From: Acytostelium subglobosum LB1
Lineage: Eukaryota > Evosea > Eumycetozoa > Acytosteliales > Acytosteliaceae
Reading direction: 5' to 3'
Length of the DNA: 64,000 nucleotides
NCBI RefSeq assembly: GCF_000787575.1
Contig: NW_012236513.1
Span: 310,001-374,000, forward strand
The position numbers were made by a program, and so were the translations under genes. The notes beneath the pieces were generated by a model, which saw nothing but the letters and a program-made list of their open reading frames with translations, did no database searches and was not told the DNA's origin. How positions within the stretch are numbered: the stretch's first letter is position 1; every line of letters begins with the position of its first letter. Below, one piece after another: positions 26,909-38,416 of this stretch.

Positions 26909-27239
26909 ACAATAAATAGCTTAACTTTTCGATCCATTCAGTGGACGTGGACTGTTCCTGGTGCTGGTACTGGTGCTGGTGCTGATTCTGATGATGGAGG
27001 TACCCTGGATGACTTGAATAATGCACTCAAACCATTACAAACTCAACTCGCATCACTAGCTACCTGTACTGATTTTAAGAATCCACTTAGAATTATCACC
27101 AATCAAATGGGATACCGGTGGAATCAAATATTCGCAAAGTTGATAATGGCATTACTGTTCCCATTTGCGGTCACCCAATACTGTATTATCAGTGATCCCT
27201 ATTTATTATGAGCCAAACATAGCCTTGTGCAACTTGGGC
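26909..27239 (+). other. Possible gene fragment between copy B and PTEN
   Basis: A frame stays open from the stop of copy B to 27211. Its middle part looks protein-like: a GAGTGAGADSDDGG linker, then LDDLNNALKPLQTQLASL and a CTDFKNPLR segment. There is no start codon in a good context and no visible splice partner. It may be an exon remnant of a lost gene or chance coding potential. Confidence 0.3.
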
Positions 27240-29357
27240 TCATGGTGTGGCGGATGCAGGCCCACCCTTGACGTTGGCACTGACAACCAACGACGTCATT
27301 GTGGTGGAGGTCGTGCTGTGGCTGGCAGTGTCGTGTACTTTGATTGATTGATAATCGTCTATTGCTGCCTCGTCTGGCGGTGTTGATCTGTGATTGCTGA
27401 ATGTTGGCGGGGGTATCAGTCCATCACTCTTGTTAAGGCCGCCACCACTTCCTCGATGTCCAGAGAACTGAGCAAAGATGCGACTCCTTGAAGGTGGTCG
27501 CGGTGGTGTCCAACTGCCTGGCAGTGTGTGTCGTCCTGGTGGCTTCTCGTCGGTGATGGAGATGGGATTGCTCTTATTATTGTTGTCCACGGCAATATCG
27601 ATTGTGAGCAACTTCTTCTTTAAATCGCTAACCTCCATCATCTTGCAATCTCTATATGATATACTTGTTGTTGGACTACTACTACCACTATAACTACTGC
27701 TGAGGTTGTGGACTCCTTCCAGCGTGGAATGAGTGCGCGGATGTAGTATATTCTGTTGTTGTTGATGTTGATGTTGTAAATGTTGATATGATTGAGATAG
27801 TTGAAGTACTTTGGAATGACTGCTGGATGGTCCAATGAATGATGATGATGATGATACAGTTGATGATTTGAGTCTGTTCTCTATCGGTAGTGAACTGGTG
27901 ATCGCTGGTAAATGTGTAAATGGTGATGGTTGCGTATGTGTAGTCGTTTGTGTCGATGTAATATGATGATTGTTTTGATTGTGATGACCATGTCCAGCAC
28001 CAGCAGGCAGTGCCAATGTCAGATCCTTCTTTGCCTTGGTCTGTTGGTACTTCACCGCCATAATGTTCCAAATCTGAAATGAATGATCGGGCAGTGTAGT
28101 ACAGTCGTTCTGAAATATACACTCGATGTAGAAGTCATCGTCGAACCTAAGGTTATTGGGGGGGCATGTCAGTGTCAGAGTCCAGTTGTGTGTCTTGCCC
28201 ATCATCAATCAATCAATCAATCAATCATACTTGTCAGACTTCTTGAAATGGTCCAAGTCCTTCTTGAAGAAGACTACTTTGTTCTGTTCCAAGTTGATGA
28301 ATGATATGTTGAAGATGAAGTGAAATATCTGTTTCCTTGATGAGCCTGAGCCCTGGTACACTCTGACCACGAGGTCCTTAATGAATCGCTTGCCAATCAC
28401 AATGTTAACCTTATACTTGTTCTGTGCGGCGTTGACAGCAGCGACCCTAAAGTTGATTGATTGATTGATTGAGTGAGCGAGTGAGTGGGATGATTCCAGG
28501 GAGATGGCAATCAGCTGATGATTGTTGTTTGAAGACACCTTACTGTAATGATGATGGTGAACTTGCGAATAGGAGGTTGGACTCCTTCTCGTGCTCGTAT
28601 ATCTCGAGGGAGATGGAGTTGGCCTTCTCTCGCGTCATTGTGCCAAGGTCGATGGAGACGAGGTTCATGGAGAACACCTCGATCATAAAGTTGCCAGTGA
28701 CGATCTGTTTGAAGTAGTTGATGTAGCGCTGCTGCGAGGGCTGCGTGACGCCCTTGTGCTTGGTGCTGCGTCGCTCGGCAAAGTGCTTGAGACACTGCTC
28801 CATCGTGTCAAAGTGGCTGCAGTAGTAGAGATAGCAGCAGATGATTGTGCCCGTGCGGCCCTTGCCACCCTTGCAGTGCACGACGGCCACGTTCTCTGGG
28901 TCGGCTCTCAGCCAATTATCGAGTGAGTTGACGATTTCAAACAACAAGTTTAGTGATGGAGCGTGATGATCTGCAAAGGGGAAGTCCAATATCTGATTAT
29001 TGAACTTGGCATAATCATAGCCACGCTCGCAAAGGTTCCAAATCATAAACTTTCCATTATGCTTATTCGTCAGCAATCTACAAACATCATTGATCGAATT
29101 CCTCCATGTACTCTCCAATCCAGAGCTTGGGAAACTCATTGCTTTATGTTTGAGTGAGTGATCGAGTGAGTGATCGTGATTGAGTAAGTGAGTGATCATG
29201 CATGATTGATAGATTCGTCGCTCACTGGATCATCCAATAGCATACCTATTATATTATTTGTTATATATGAGAGATCTAGATCGATACCATCATCTCTGTG
29301 TCTTCGTCGATCAGCCGATACAATCGACCTGACCTTCTTCTTCAACACCTGACTCAT
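27240..29357 (-). CDS. PTEN-family PtdIns(3,4,5)P3 3-phosphatase with C2 domain
   Basis: Four exons: 29357-29246, 29141-28544, 28446-28231, 28146-27240, giving 610 residues. The first exon supplies the PTEN start (DDGIDLDLSYITNNIIAM), joined in phase to SFPSSGLE. The phosphatase P-loop is HCKGGKGRTG, with both lysines that PTEN uses for the acidic inositol head group, followed by KGVTQPSQQRYINYF. A C2 domain follows (KVNIVIGKRFIKDLVVRVYQ to FDDDFYIECIF). The last 250 residues are a low-complexity H/Q/S/P tail. PTEN sets the back of migrating Dictyostelium cells by removing PIP3. D. discoideum has ptenA and the PTEN-like cnrN; the GG in the P-loop may point to the latter, but I cannot decide. 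Confidence 0.93.
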
Positions 29358-29712
29358 TCCTGTTTAGTTTGTTTGATTGATTGATTGTTTGTTTTGTTTT
29401 GTTTGATAGAATAAGTATTATATGTAGTATATGTATTATTACAACATGTAAGATATATATGTGTGTGTATAAGATTGCAAAGAAAGTTATTAGTATGTTT
29501 GAAAACGTGTGTCTTGTGCTCCGAAGATGGGCTCGGATCATGAAAGTGCGAGCCAGCCAACAACAAATCAATCAAAGATCGCGACAAGTGGGTGGGGGGG
29601 TTTCTTGGACTTCCCCACTTTCCTTTCAAAGACACACACAACCCTAACCTTGAACAACACTTTACAACATTCATTTGAAATCACCAACTCTCTTTGAGAG
29701 AGAGATAGATAT
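29358..29712. promoter_or_regulatory. Divergent promoter region, PTEN / ERCC8
   Basis: 355 bp between two divergent genes. It has AT-rich tracts with several TATATAT stretches and a G-run near 29590 (GTGGGTGGGGGGG). Nothing else is recognisable. Confidence 0.45.
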
Positions 29713-31369
29713 ATGTACATGACGACGAATACGACGACGAATAATACATCAACGACGTTTAATGACTATTTGTTGAATAGAGAATTGGCCCCAGTAGGAG
29801 GCTCTGGAGGTCTACGTCCACTGCGTATTACAACTGCACGATTGAATAGTCAGAGATATGACGCTGTGCGCACACGTATCCGTTCAATAGACCTCTCCAT
29901 CCGATACGATATACTCACCACATACCATGCACCTGTCTATCATCTCGACATTGACAAGTCTGAAGCAAGATAGTGAGTAGTGCTCATCATCATTCATTCA
30001 TTCAATCATTCGTTCAATGACTCATTCAATCAATCAATCAACCAAACTTAGTTTGATATCATCTTCAGCAGATGGTAGCATTGCAATATATGATATATAT
30101 GAATCATTTATGAATACAAGTACAAGGAGGAAGGTGATACCAGCGGTATCGACGATGAAGAGACCATGCCAATCATTGACACGTGCAGTGACTGATGTGC
30201 TTTGGTATCCATTCGACACGGGAATGTTCTTTAGTGGTGCCACAGAAGGCTTTGTCGACGTATGGGACACAAACAAAGAGTGCATATCTCGATCATTCAA
30301 TCTCGAGCACTCGGTCAATGCCATCTCAATCAGTCCACTCCCATCCAGTCAGCTGCTGATCGCTGTGGGCACGTCTGATCAGAAGGCGCGTCTTTGTGAT
30401 GTACGATCAGGCACCTCCACACATTGTCTTACAGGTCACCGCGAGGCTGTCCTGGCGATCAAATTCTCGCCCTTCTCCGTTCATCACCTGGTGACGGGCT
30501 CCAAAGACAAGTCAATCCGTCTGTGGGACATCAGGCGATCAGACACATTCTTGATGGCGCTCGATCACCTCAACGAGACGACCGCACACGTACATACACC
30601 GCAGTCAAAGGCTGCTGCTGGCGGTGGTGGCCAGGCCTCATCATCCTACGACATGGATGCAGGCGACCGACTCAAATCACACAAGTCAATCTATTTCAAC
30701 AAGCAGGGCCGAGTCTACTCGACCAGCGCAATCAAGCCTGGCGACTTTGTACAGAACTCGCCAAACATGGCGGCCAAGGACGCACCAGCCGCCCACAATG
30801 GATTCGTTACGTCGCTGGTGTGGACGCCCGACGGCAGCGCACTGCTGAGTACAGGCAGCGATCGAAAGGTACGTCGGTGGGACATGCAGACAGGCGTCAA
30901 CACGTTTGTCGACTTCCCCCACGTGTACAACAACAACATGATGGGCAATCAGATGTGTCTGTCCTACGACGGCATGTATCTGATGCATCCCAATGGCAAG
31001 ACGATCAATATGTACGACGCCGAGACTGGCGACCTGATCAAATATCTCAAGGGACACTTTGAACGTGTCAACTGTTGCATCTTCCATCCACATCAAGAAC
31101 TAATGTTCAGTGGGTCCAATGACAAGCAGATCCTCATGTGGGATACAACTCTACAACAATCAAAGCCAGACGACAACAATGAAGTTGTCCCAACTATGGT
31201 AGAGGCATCTGGTGGACACATCAACATGTCCATCAACAATAATGTCAACTCGAACATGGACAACAACAACAACAACAACAACAATAACAATAACAATATG
31301 GATGAGAAGAAGAAGGATGTCAGCCTACCAGATGTCGACAACTGGTCAGATGATGAAGAAGAACAATAA
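29713..31369 (+). CDS. ercc8: ERCC8/CSA-like WD40 repair protein
   Basis: Exons 29713-29972 and 30052-31369 give 525 residues. CSA is the WD40 substrate receptor of a CUL4-DDB1 ubiquitin ligase in transcription-coupled repair. WD blades are visible: RYLISSSADGSIAIYD at the exon junction, GATEGFVDVWDT, HCLTGHREAVLAIKFSP, VTGSKDKSIRLWDIRR, STGSDRKVRRWDMQTG and FSGSNDKQILMWD. The order and the LWDIRRSDTFLMALD segment match CSA. Before the last blade lies an insert rich in S/A, and after it an N run (about 31261-31298) and an acidic tail. The start could be 29713 or the next ATG at 29719. Confidence 0.9.
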
Positions 31370-31559
31370 ACATCCAAAAGTTGCCTTTGGTCTTTCGGGG
31401 CTTCCCGTCAAACCTTGGACCAATCACACACATTTTGTCGTGTGATGATCATTTGCATTTCAATCATTCATCACTTTACTTTAATTGGTACAGATAAAGA
31501 TACAAATACGTAGACTGACTGATTGTTTGATTGAGTGAGACTCGTATACAGCAAGCAGG

Positions 31560-33636
31560 ATGGGTAACGAGAATGGAAGGATGCTGACTCCCGAGGAGAT
31601 GAAGAATAGGGAGGTCGGACTCATGGACAGCGAGATGAAGAGGAAGCTTAACACAAAGGCATCAAAGTACACTCGTATGTTGTTAATTGTTATCAACATG
31701 CGCACCTTAGTCGCTGACTCACATCCATTCATTCGATCATTCATTCAATCAACATAGTGAAGCTTGTTATAAAGGGAGATAGGAATACAGGCAAGACTGC
31801 ATTGTTCAATCGACTTCAAGGGAAGCCCTTCACAGAGGAGTATGTGCCAACTCCAGAGATACAGATAGCGCACATCAATTGGAACTATAAGAGTAGGGCA
31901 AGATCACGGCAGGGCAGGCAGGACATGGCAAAACATATCGGGCTTAAGACTAACCAACGCACACTTGATCAACAGACACTGACGACATTGTAGATGTAGA
32001 AGTATGGGATGTTGTTGATGTTGCAACTACAAAGAAGAAGAAGTCAGCTTCGACATTGGTCACATCACATTCGAAGCAACAGCAGCAACAACAGGATGAG
32101 GAAGAGGACGAACCATTCACAGTGCCGTCAAAGGATGAGATGCTCAAGAAGAAGACGAGTGGCGGCAGCTTCAAGATACATAGCTTGGACGCACAGACGA
32201 TTGATGTGATGAAGAATGTGTCGGCTGTCATCTTCATGGTCAACCCGCACAAGAAATGGACGTTCCAGTACGTCGAGCGCGAGCTGGCCAAGATCCCCGC
32301 CGACGTCTACGTGATGCTGATCACCAACTACCGAGATCAGGGCGACAGCTCCAAACAGCTGACGCCAGGCGAGATCCAGGCGCTGTGTGAGCAGCGTGCA
32401 CACATGCAGCACATCGATGCGTCAATGTACAACGCATATGGTCTGCGTGGTGTCGTCAGTTACTTCAACATCCCGTTCCTGCAACTGCAGCGCAAGATGC
32501 TACATCAACAACTCGAGCGCAACAAGATTGAGTTCAGCTCGGCCGTCGAGGAGATCAACATGCTGGTCAAAGATCAGAACTACAACGAGTTTGTCAAGCG
32601 ATTGGAACAGACGCGCAAGGAGCGCGAGCAGCAGCAACCTCTGCAACAGCCGNNNNNNNNNNNNNNNNNNNNNNNNNNNNNNNNNNNNNNNNNNNNNNNN
32701 NNNNNNNNNNNNNNNNNNNNNNNNNNNNNNNNNNNNNNNNNNNNNNNNNNNNCGCCCGTCTCTCAAAGTCAATGGGTATCTCCAAGGAGAATACTCCAGA
32801 GTTGTCATCTGCCAACACTCCCGCGCCCACTGCCACGCACACGGCTGCGCCTACCCCTGCGCCAGCCATGCCCAAGGTGCTGACAAAGGTCGACGAGTTC
32901 AATCCAGGTGAGGCTAGTGACATGGACAGCTTCTTTGACGACGACAAGCCCAAACAATCAATCATCAAGAACATATTTAGTGGCGGCGCCAAGCCGCAAT
33001 CAGTCCGCTTCACAGTACAAGTTTGGAGACGACGACGACGACGATGATAAATTCAATCCATTCGTCACCAAGAACGAAGGTGCCGACAGTGATGACGACG
33101 ACGATGATTATCAACCTGTCCAGGCCAAGGCCAAACCAGCAGCTGTCGCCACCCCTGTAAAGAAGCCCGAGCCAGTGGTAAACAAACCACAGCCACAACC
33201 TGTTGCTGCCAGTCCTGTCGCGGCCAAAGTCACGCCAGCAAAGGATGTACAACCCGCCAAGACAGCCACAACCCCATCAACTACTCCAAGCAAGCAGGCA
33301 GTTGTATCCACATCACCAAAGCCAAGTACAAGTGCACAGAAGCCAGCACAACAGGTAAAGTCACCTGTTGCCAAGCCAACAGTGGTCAAGTTCAACGACG
33401 ACGATGATGATGGAGTGAACACTCTGGTGGCAAAGGACGAAGGAGATGACAGCAGTGACGAGGACAAACAAGTGTTCTCAGTACCAGTCACCAAACAGAA
33501 GCAGACATCATCATCAAAGGCAGCACCTGCCGCTGCATCCAAGTCATCAACAACAAAGCCAACACCAGCTGCACCCACCTCGGCAGCTGACTATCTGCCG
33601 CCTGAAGAGGACATGGATGACTTCTTCGATGACTAA
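31560..33636 (+). CDS. rabl6: RABL6-like GTPase (crossed by assembly gap)
   Basis: Exons 31560-31674, 31758-31892 and 31976 onward; the third is interrupted by 100 N at 32653-32752. The P-loop [15 protein letters not shown], the [19 protein letters not shown] segment and [13 protein letters not shown] after the second junction match RABL6/Parf. NYRDQG takes the place of the guanine-recognition motif and [11 protein letters not shown] is nearly preserved as [11 protein letters not shown]. The rear is K/A/P-rich and acidic, ending DDFFDD. After the gap the frame starts in one phase and shifts by one base near 33000-33020, just before a GAC run. This is probably a sequence error beside the gap, as no credible intron fits. 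Confidence 0.88.
32653..32752. other. Assembly gap (100 N)
   Basis: Exactly 100 N, a common placeholder for a scaffold gap of unknown true length. It lies after a CAG/CAA (Q) run in the RABL6-like gene, so a repeat collapse is likely. Confidence 0.99.
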
Positions 33637-33902
33637 TTAAAGGTATTGCCATTATATGTTGTAATAATAATAATAACTTGTCGAGTCACCAGTTGCGGCT
33701 GACTGGATGTGTGGGGTTTGTTGGCGGGATTGCGGATAATGGAAACAAGTTGGCAACACAAAATGGGGATCATTGTCGAGTCACCACTTTATAATTGAAT
33801 GATTGAACATGTAATAGATATATAGGATACTTACTACTTATATTCAATCATGTTAACATTAATGGCCACTCTCTTCAACCAACAACTACAACAACAATAA
33901 CA

Positions 33903-35174
33903 ATGTTACCAAAGAATACAATACTCATTGCTAGTCTACTTGTTGTCATACTGTATTCATACACGTATAAACAACAAGATATGGCAAGGCGTGATGCAGT
34001 CCTAGTGAATAATCATATGTTATACAAGAAGCCTATCAATAGACAACAACAACATTATGAACAAGAACAAGAACATCATCAGATAACATTTGTTGTAGAC
34101 GATAAGGTTGAACCAACATCATACAGTGGTATCAGAACAAGAAAGTTCGACTACTCAAAGTTGGTTGGCAACACTGATCCAAACAGGTACATTCAGCGTG
34201 AGCAGAAGGAGCCCGTGGTCATCAGATCGAGTATCAAGCAGAATGATATGGTTTGGCTGGGCCACAACTCATTCGTAAAGTCAGCTGTGATGGCATATAG
34301 TAATCATTTGCATTTGGTAATCAGACCGGATGATGTGTGGCTGGCATTGATCACCCAGTTCTCATACTATGTCAATGGCAATGCAGAGTTGTTGCGCGAC
34401 AAGTTTGTGACATTCGATGGAAAGCGAGAGTTGAGGGTCTCAGCTGGCGGCTCATTGTTCAGCGCACCGTATGAAGAGCTCACTCTTATGATGTCCGATA
34501 AGATCGCAGAGAATATCAAGGACGCCTCAATCCGAGACTGGGTGCTGCCTGGTTTCACGACAACTACCGCAACCGACAAGATTGTCGGCACGATCGCCTT
34601 GATGTCCACTACCAAGGCGTACTTTGACTTTGTGTTTGAGCTCGAATGCGGACTGCCCAAAGTGACGCTGCTTGGTTCGGTGGACGACTGGAAACTGATC
34701 AGACAGCGCTTGGAAGGATTTCTCACATTCGACACCAAGGATGGCCACATGAAGCGATGGGTAGACATGTTGCTGCCAGTGCTTGATCACATGGTGCGCT
34801 CAGCCGAGGGCAATCCGGACGTCGCCTGGTGGAACCGTATCGCTCACAAGCGTGAAGGTGGCTCGGGACCGACATGGCTGTCGGGCTGGATCACAACATT
34901 CATGGCATTCGACGAGGATGGAAAGTGGCAGGCAGATGTACCCAAGGTCACGGTGCCATTTGGTGAAGAGCCTGGCGAGTTCGATTCGCCATGGCCTATC
35001 ATCGACTCTCAACATATACCTCGAGGCTTTGTATCATGTCCACTAAAGATTGATGATAATGGAACTGTATATGATACTGATATCTACTCTGGACACATCG
35101 TATCCAAGTTGATCAATAACCAAACAACCATTGTTCCACAACTAGACTGGTGTTTATTACTATCATCTAAATAA
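33903..35174 (+). CDS. DUF4419-domain protein with N-terminal signal anchor
   Basis: A single exon of 423 residues. Residues 6-22 are hydrophobic (ILIASLLVVILYSY), giving a signal anchor or signal peptide. A Q/H-rich linker follows. From about residue 105 the sequence has the features of DUF4419: FVKSAVMAYSNHLHLVIRP, then DDVWLALITQFSYYVN, and later WLSGWITTFMAF. The family occurs in amoebae and fungi. Its biochemical role is unknown to me, and I see no catalytic motif that would settle it. Confidence 0.8.
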   Translation: MLPKNTILIASLLVVILYSYTYKQQDMARRDAVLVNNHMLYKKPINRQQQHYEQEQEHHQITFVVDDKVEPTSYSGIRTRKFDYSKLVGNTDPNRYIQREQKEPVVIRSSIKQNDMVWLGHNSFVKSAVMAYSNHLHLVIRPDDVWLALITQFSYYVNGNAELLRDKFVTFDGKRELRVSAGGSLFSAPYEELTLMMSDKIAENIKDASIRDWVLPGFTTTTATDKIVGTIALMSTTKAYFDFVFELECGLPKVTLLGSVDDWKLIRQRLEGFLTFDTKDGHMKRWVDMLLPVLDHMVRSAEGNPDVAWWNRIAHKREGGSGPTWLSGWITTFMAFDEDGKWQADVPKVTVPFGEEPGEFDSPWPIIDSQHIPRGFVSCPLKIDDNGTVYDTDIYSGHIVSKLINNQTTIVPQLDWCLLLSSK

Positions 35175-35205
35175 ACGTCCATACATGTATTAAGTAATGA
35201 ATGAG

Positions 35206-35280
35206 CGAGGATGAGGGCAAGGGCAAGGGCAAGGGCGAGGGCAAGGGCGAGGGTTGAGGGTTGGTGGTTGAGAGCAAGGG
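35206..35280 (+). repeat. G-rich minisatellite, (AGGGCA)n-like
   Basis: About nine short units of GGGCAA/GGGCGA type, all G-rich on the plus strand, between the DUF4419 gene and the P-loop kinase gene. Runs of GGG at regular 6-nt spacing could form a G-quadruplex. A relative lies at 44449-44524. Confidence 0.85.
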
Positions 35281-35359
35281 TGAGGGTTTGAAGTCATCAT
35301 TCATTCATTCATTCAACATGTGTTTGAACATCAAACAAATAAATAAGTACATGTATAAG

Positions 35360-36074
35360 ATGAGCTCAAAGACAACAGGTGTAGTAGTAGGAAGGATTAT
35401 AGGAGTATGTGGATTGAATGCATCGGGCAAGTCAACAGTATGCTCATTCTTTAAAGATAAAGGATATCATGTGTTCTCTCTGTCAGATGTACTTCGACAA
35501 GAACTAAAGAATAGACATATAGAGGAGTCAAGAGAAGCTCTAATAAACATAGGCAATGAGTTAAGGAATAGTAAGTTGAGGGCATGCATGTGATGCATAA
35601 GTCAAGTCACGCCAACACTCACTCACTCACTCTCCAACAGAACATGGACCTGGTATCTTGGCAACGATGGCATTACAAACGGTTATTGGTGGTGGCGGTG
35701 GAGAGGGACGCAATAAGGATGTAAACTATGTGATCGATTCAATCAGACATCCTGAAGAGGTTAGACAACTTAGGATGCAGAAGGATTATCCATTCTGTTT
35801 GATTGGTGTAGACTGCTCACCAGAGACAAGATACGCAAGACTAAAGTCTCGTGCAAGACAGGGTGATAACACAATCAGTCTGGAACAATTCCTTCGAATC
35901 GATGGTCTAGAGACAAACAACCCAGATCCCAATGGACAACAGGTTGGCGCAGTACTCGCACTCTCAGACATACGCATTGACAACAATCAAGATTCATCCT
36001 ACGAGCAGTTCCAACACGACGTTCAACAACATCTTGGCGGTCAAGTCGAGGCATTCTTTGACCAGAAGAGGTAG
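35360..36074 (+). CDS. P-loop kinase-like protein related to the N-terminal domain of some dCMP deaminases
   Basis: Exons 35360-35570 and 35641-36074 give 214 residues. The Walker A is GVCGLNASGKSTV, followed by FSLSDVLRQELK and the helix with EALINIGNELR. The second half has YVIDSIRHPEEVRQLR and GVDCSPETRYARLKSRAR. This pattern is known from dephospho-CoA-kinase-like domains fused in front of dCMP deaminase in some eukaryotes. Here the protein ends after the P-loop domain, so the deaminase part is absent. I chose the ATG at 35360 (AAGATGAGC); 35351 is also in frame. An extension to 35261 would run through the G-rich minisatellite and is unlikely. Confidence 0.8.
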
Positions 36075-36175
36075 TCAACATATCAATCAATCAATCAATC
36101 GATCGAGATCATACACACATGGATATGCCCTTGATCATCATTAGTTTAATAACATTGATATCAATCAATCAAAGA

Positions 36176-37866
36176 CTATAAATCCGCGCAGAGGGTATAG
36201 TCTGGTCTGGCCGAGTTTGCAGCAGGAGTATAGTTTGGCAAAGCGTAGGGTATGTCCTCCCCAAGCAAGACTGGGAATGCCTTGGAATAGGTGGTCTGGA
36301 TACGATCGTAGAACGCTTGCCACTTGCAATCGAGGATCAAGGCCTCCTTGACAATGTGACCCGTTCCTCCAAGGATGGCCACAATAGATGCCTTGGTATC
36401 CCATGATGTCTTGGAACACACGGCCGTGCCGTCATTCAGCGCCGACTCGGTCGAGCCGTACGGGCCCTGCATGGCGGGTCCCTTCAACATGTTGTTGTAC
36501 CACACCAGACCGACCGTGTGATTGGCCATCAGCACGGGGAAGCCTCCGTACGGTGTGTAGAAGTCGGTGTACTGGACGGGTCCCGTTGCGAGCGGGGGTA
36601 TGCCCACGCTCGTAACATAGTTCTCGGACGTATTGTACGCTGCGCTGCCAAAGCCGGGCATCTTGTTGATGTGTGAGTACCAGGTGCGTGCCTTCTCGCA
36701 GTTGGCCAGAAGACGTCGCTGGATTGGAACGTCGTGGTACGGCAGCTGGAAGTACTTCCAGGCCTCGTGTGCCGAGTAGGTCCATCCCTTCTGCACTGTG
36801 ATGGTGCCGGGCGGGATGGTCCAGTCCTTTGAATCAATGCGCAGGGTCCAGGCCTTTTCGCGTTGCTCCGGCGTCTCAAACTTGGCGAACAGGTCACCAA
36901 AGATGCCCATGCACTCGCCGTCCCATGGGCCGACCGACGGGTAATCGCTATCCGAGCGATAGTGGTTCTCGGCTACGGGCTTGTCATTCTGGCCGACAAA
37001 GGCCGACATGGCAAAGTAGTTCTTCGTCCTGTTGAAGAAGATGGTGAACGCGTTGTCGGCCATAAGATCAAAGTACTTGCGATAGCGGAGTCCCAATTGA
37101 GTGTGATCCTTGTACTGCTTCTTGCCCAGGACGTGAGCCACCGCATACAGGCCCCAGGCCATCTGGCCCTCGTCCAACGAGGGCACAGAAGCGTCGGCCT
37201 TGACCTCCTGGCGCAGTCCAGAGTCAACCACACCAATCCATGGAATGTATCCACCGTAGCCTGGCAGCTCCTTGTTGAACTTCTCCAATGTGGCGATCTT
37301 GCGATATAGTGTGCCCAACACATTGTCCAATCTACTATCGCCAGTGTTGATGTATGTCCTCTCCTCGGGTGTCAAGTCGATTGGATAATGGAAGTAGTCG
37401 AGTGGGTCGTAGCCCTCTGACGTCACACCATTGAGTGCCAGTGCCAGCATTGCCAACTGAATCGACTCCTTACTTCCAACCGTATACCACCTTGGTCTTG
37501 TAAAGTTACCAGTCACAGGATCAAGACTACTACCATCAATTGTCATTCCAGACTTGGCATTTATTCCTGCTCCATGTGAGTGATACTAAATATTATTTTT
37601 TTGATTGATTGATTGATTGATTGAGTGAGTGGGATAGTTCCATCGTATGATTTGAATGAACATACATTTCCTTCATAATGTAGAACTGATTTGACATAAG
37701 CTTGGCGAGCAACCTTACTATTTAATAATTGATCATCTGTATATTTGTGGGCAAAACGACATTGTCCTTTATAAATATTATTAGACCAATTATCTGCTGA
37801 AACATTATATATTCCAATTTGTATAATTAGACATAGTAATATAATTAAATATTTACTATTATCCAT
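36176..37866 (-). CDS. Secreted glycoside-hydrolase-like protein (possible endo-beta-1,2-glucanase family)
   Basis: Exons 37866-37666 and 37585-36176 give 536 residues. A signal peptide (YLIILLCLIIQIGIYNVSA) opens the protein. The body has aromatic and acidic segments typical of (alpha/alpha)6-barrel glycosidases: GYGGYIPWIG, SLDEGQMAWGLYAVAHVL, WDGECMG, GWTYSAHEAWKYFQLPY, FYTPYGGFPVLMANH and MQGPYGSTESALNDG. I think these resemble the GH144/GH162 beta-1,2-glucanase group or related glycoamylase-like families, but I cannot verify it. It would act outside the cell or in the endolysosome, perhaps on bacterial or self glucans. The intron (37586-37665) carries the shared hairpin motif. Confidence 0.65.
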
Positions 37867-38416
37867 ATTTAATAATAATAATTCTTTATAAATTTTAATA
37901 TAAAATTGAATGGAATTGGTCCATTCATCATTGTATTTATACAATAATTTTTATTTCTTTGATCGATCATTCATTCATATCAGATAACGAATAATTGTAT
38001 AATAGAATAAATTGATAATTGGTTAGAATGTGATGTGGGAAGATGTAGGTTGACTTGATGTTGACCACTCACACACACACACACAAACACAAACTCACAC
38101 TCTTACCATCATCCCTACTAGTATCTGAACAGTTCAGTTACAAAGAGATTTACTCAATCATATCATCAAATGACAGTAATTATTTGTATGATCATTTTTT
38201 TAACTATTTGTCATCTCTCCTTTCAAAACAACTAATCTGGAATTGACAAAATAATTGCCCAAGTATACTTGTGAAGTAAAAATAATTTCCAAAGTAATTG
38301 TAAACTTCATATTAGTGATTATTACTCTGAGATATTCATAAATGCCGTAGACACAATATTGGACTTATCTCTACCTCCTCCTGTCATCTTCTCCCATCAT
38401 AACAGTATAATTCGCG
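37867..38416. other. AT-rich intergenic region
   Basis: 550 bp with a (CA)n tract at about 38071-38088 and AT-rich sequence. No gene is supportable. Confidence 0.5.

Larger units (their letters stand above)
24150..26930 (+). repeat. Tandem duplication, two units of about 1.5 kb
   Basis: Unit A (about 24150-25440) and unit B (about 25640-26930) share promoter blocks, the signal-peptide exon, the intron position, the second exon and the 3' flank (AGACAATAAATA). Nucleotide identity is high in coding parts and patchy in flanks, so the duplication is fairly recent but not fresh. Each unit carries one cysteine-rich surface-protein gene. Confidence 0.85.

Noticed and set aside
28152-28208. Start codons ATGATGATGGGC as beginning of a separate gene in the PTEN 3' region
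   Set aside because: These bases fall inside an intron whose removal joins two halves of the PTEN C2 domain in phase.
35261-35359. Longer N-terminus for the P-loop protein
   Set aside because: It runs out of a G-rich minisatellite and has no family match; the ATG at 35360 has a better context.
37867-37944. Longer N-terminus for the glycosidase-like protein from ATG 37944
   Set aside because: It would bury the signal peptide that begins perfectly at the ATG at 37866.
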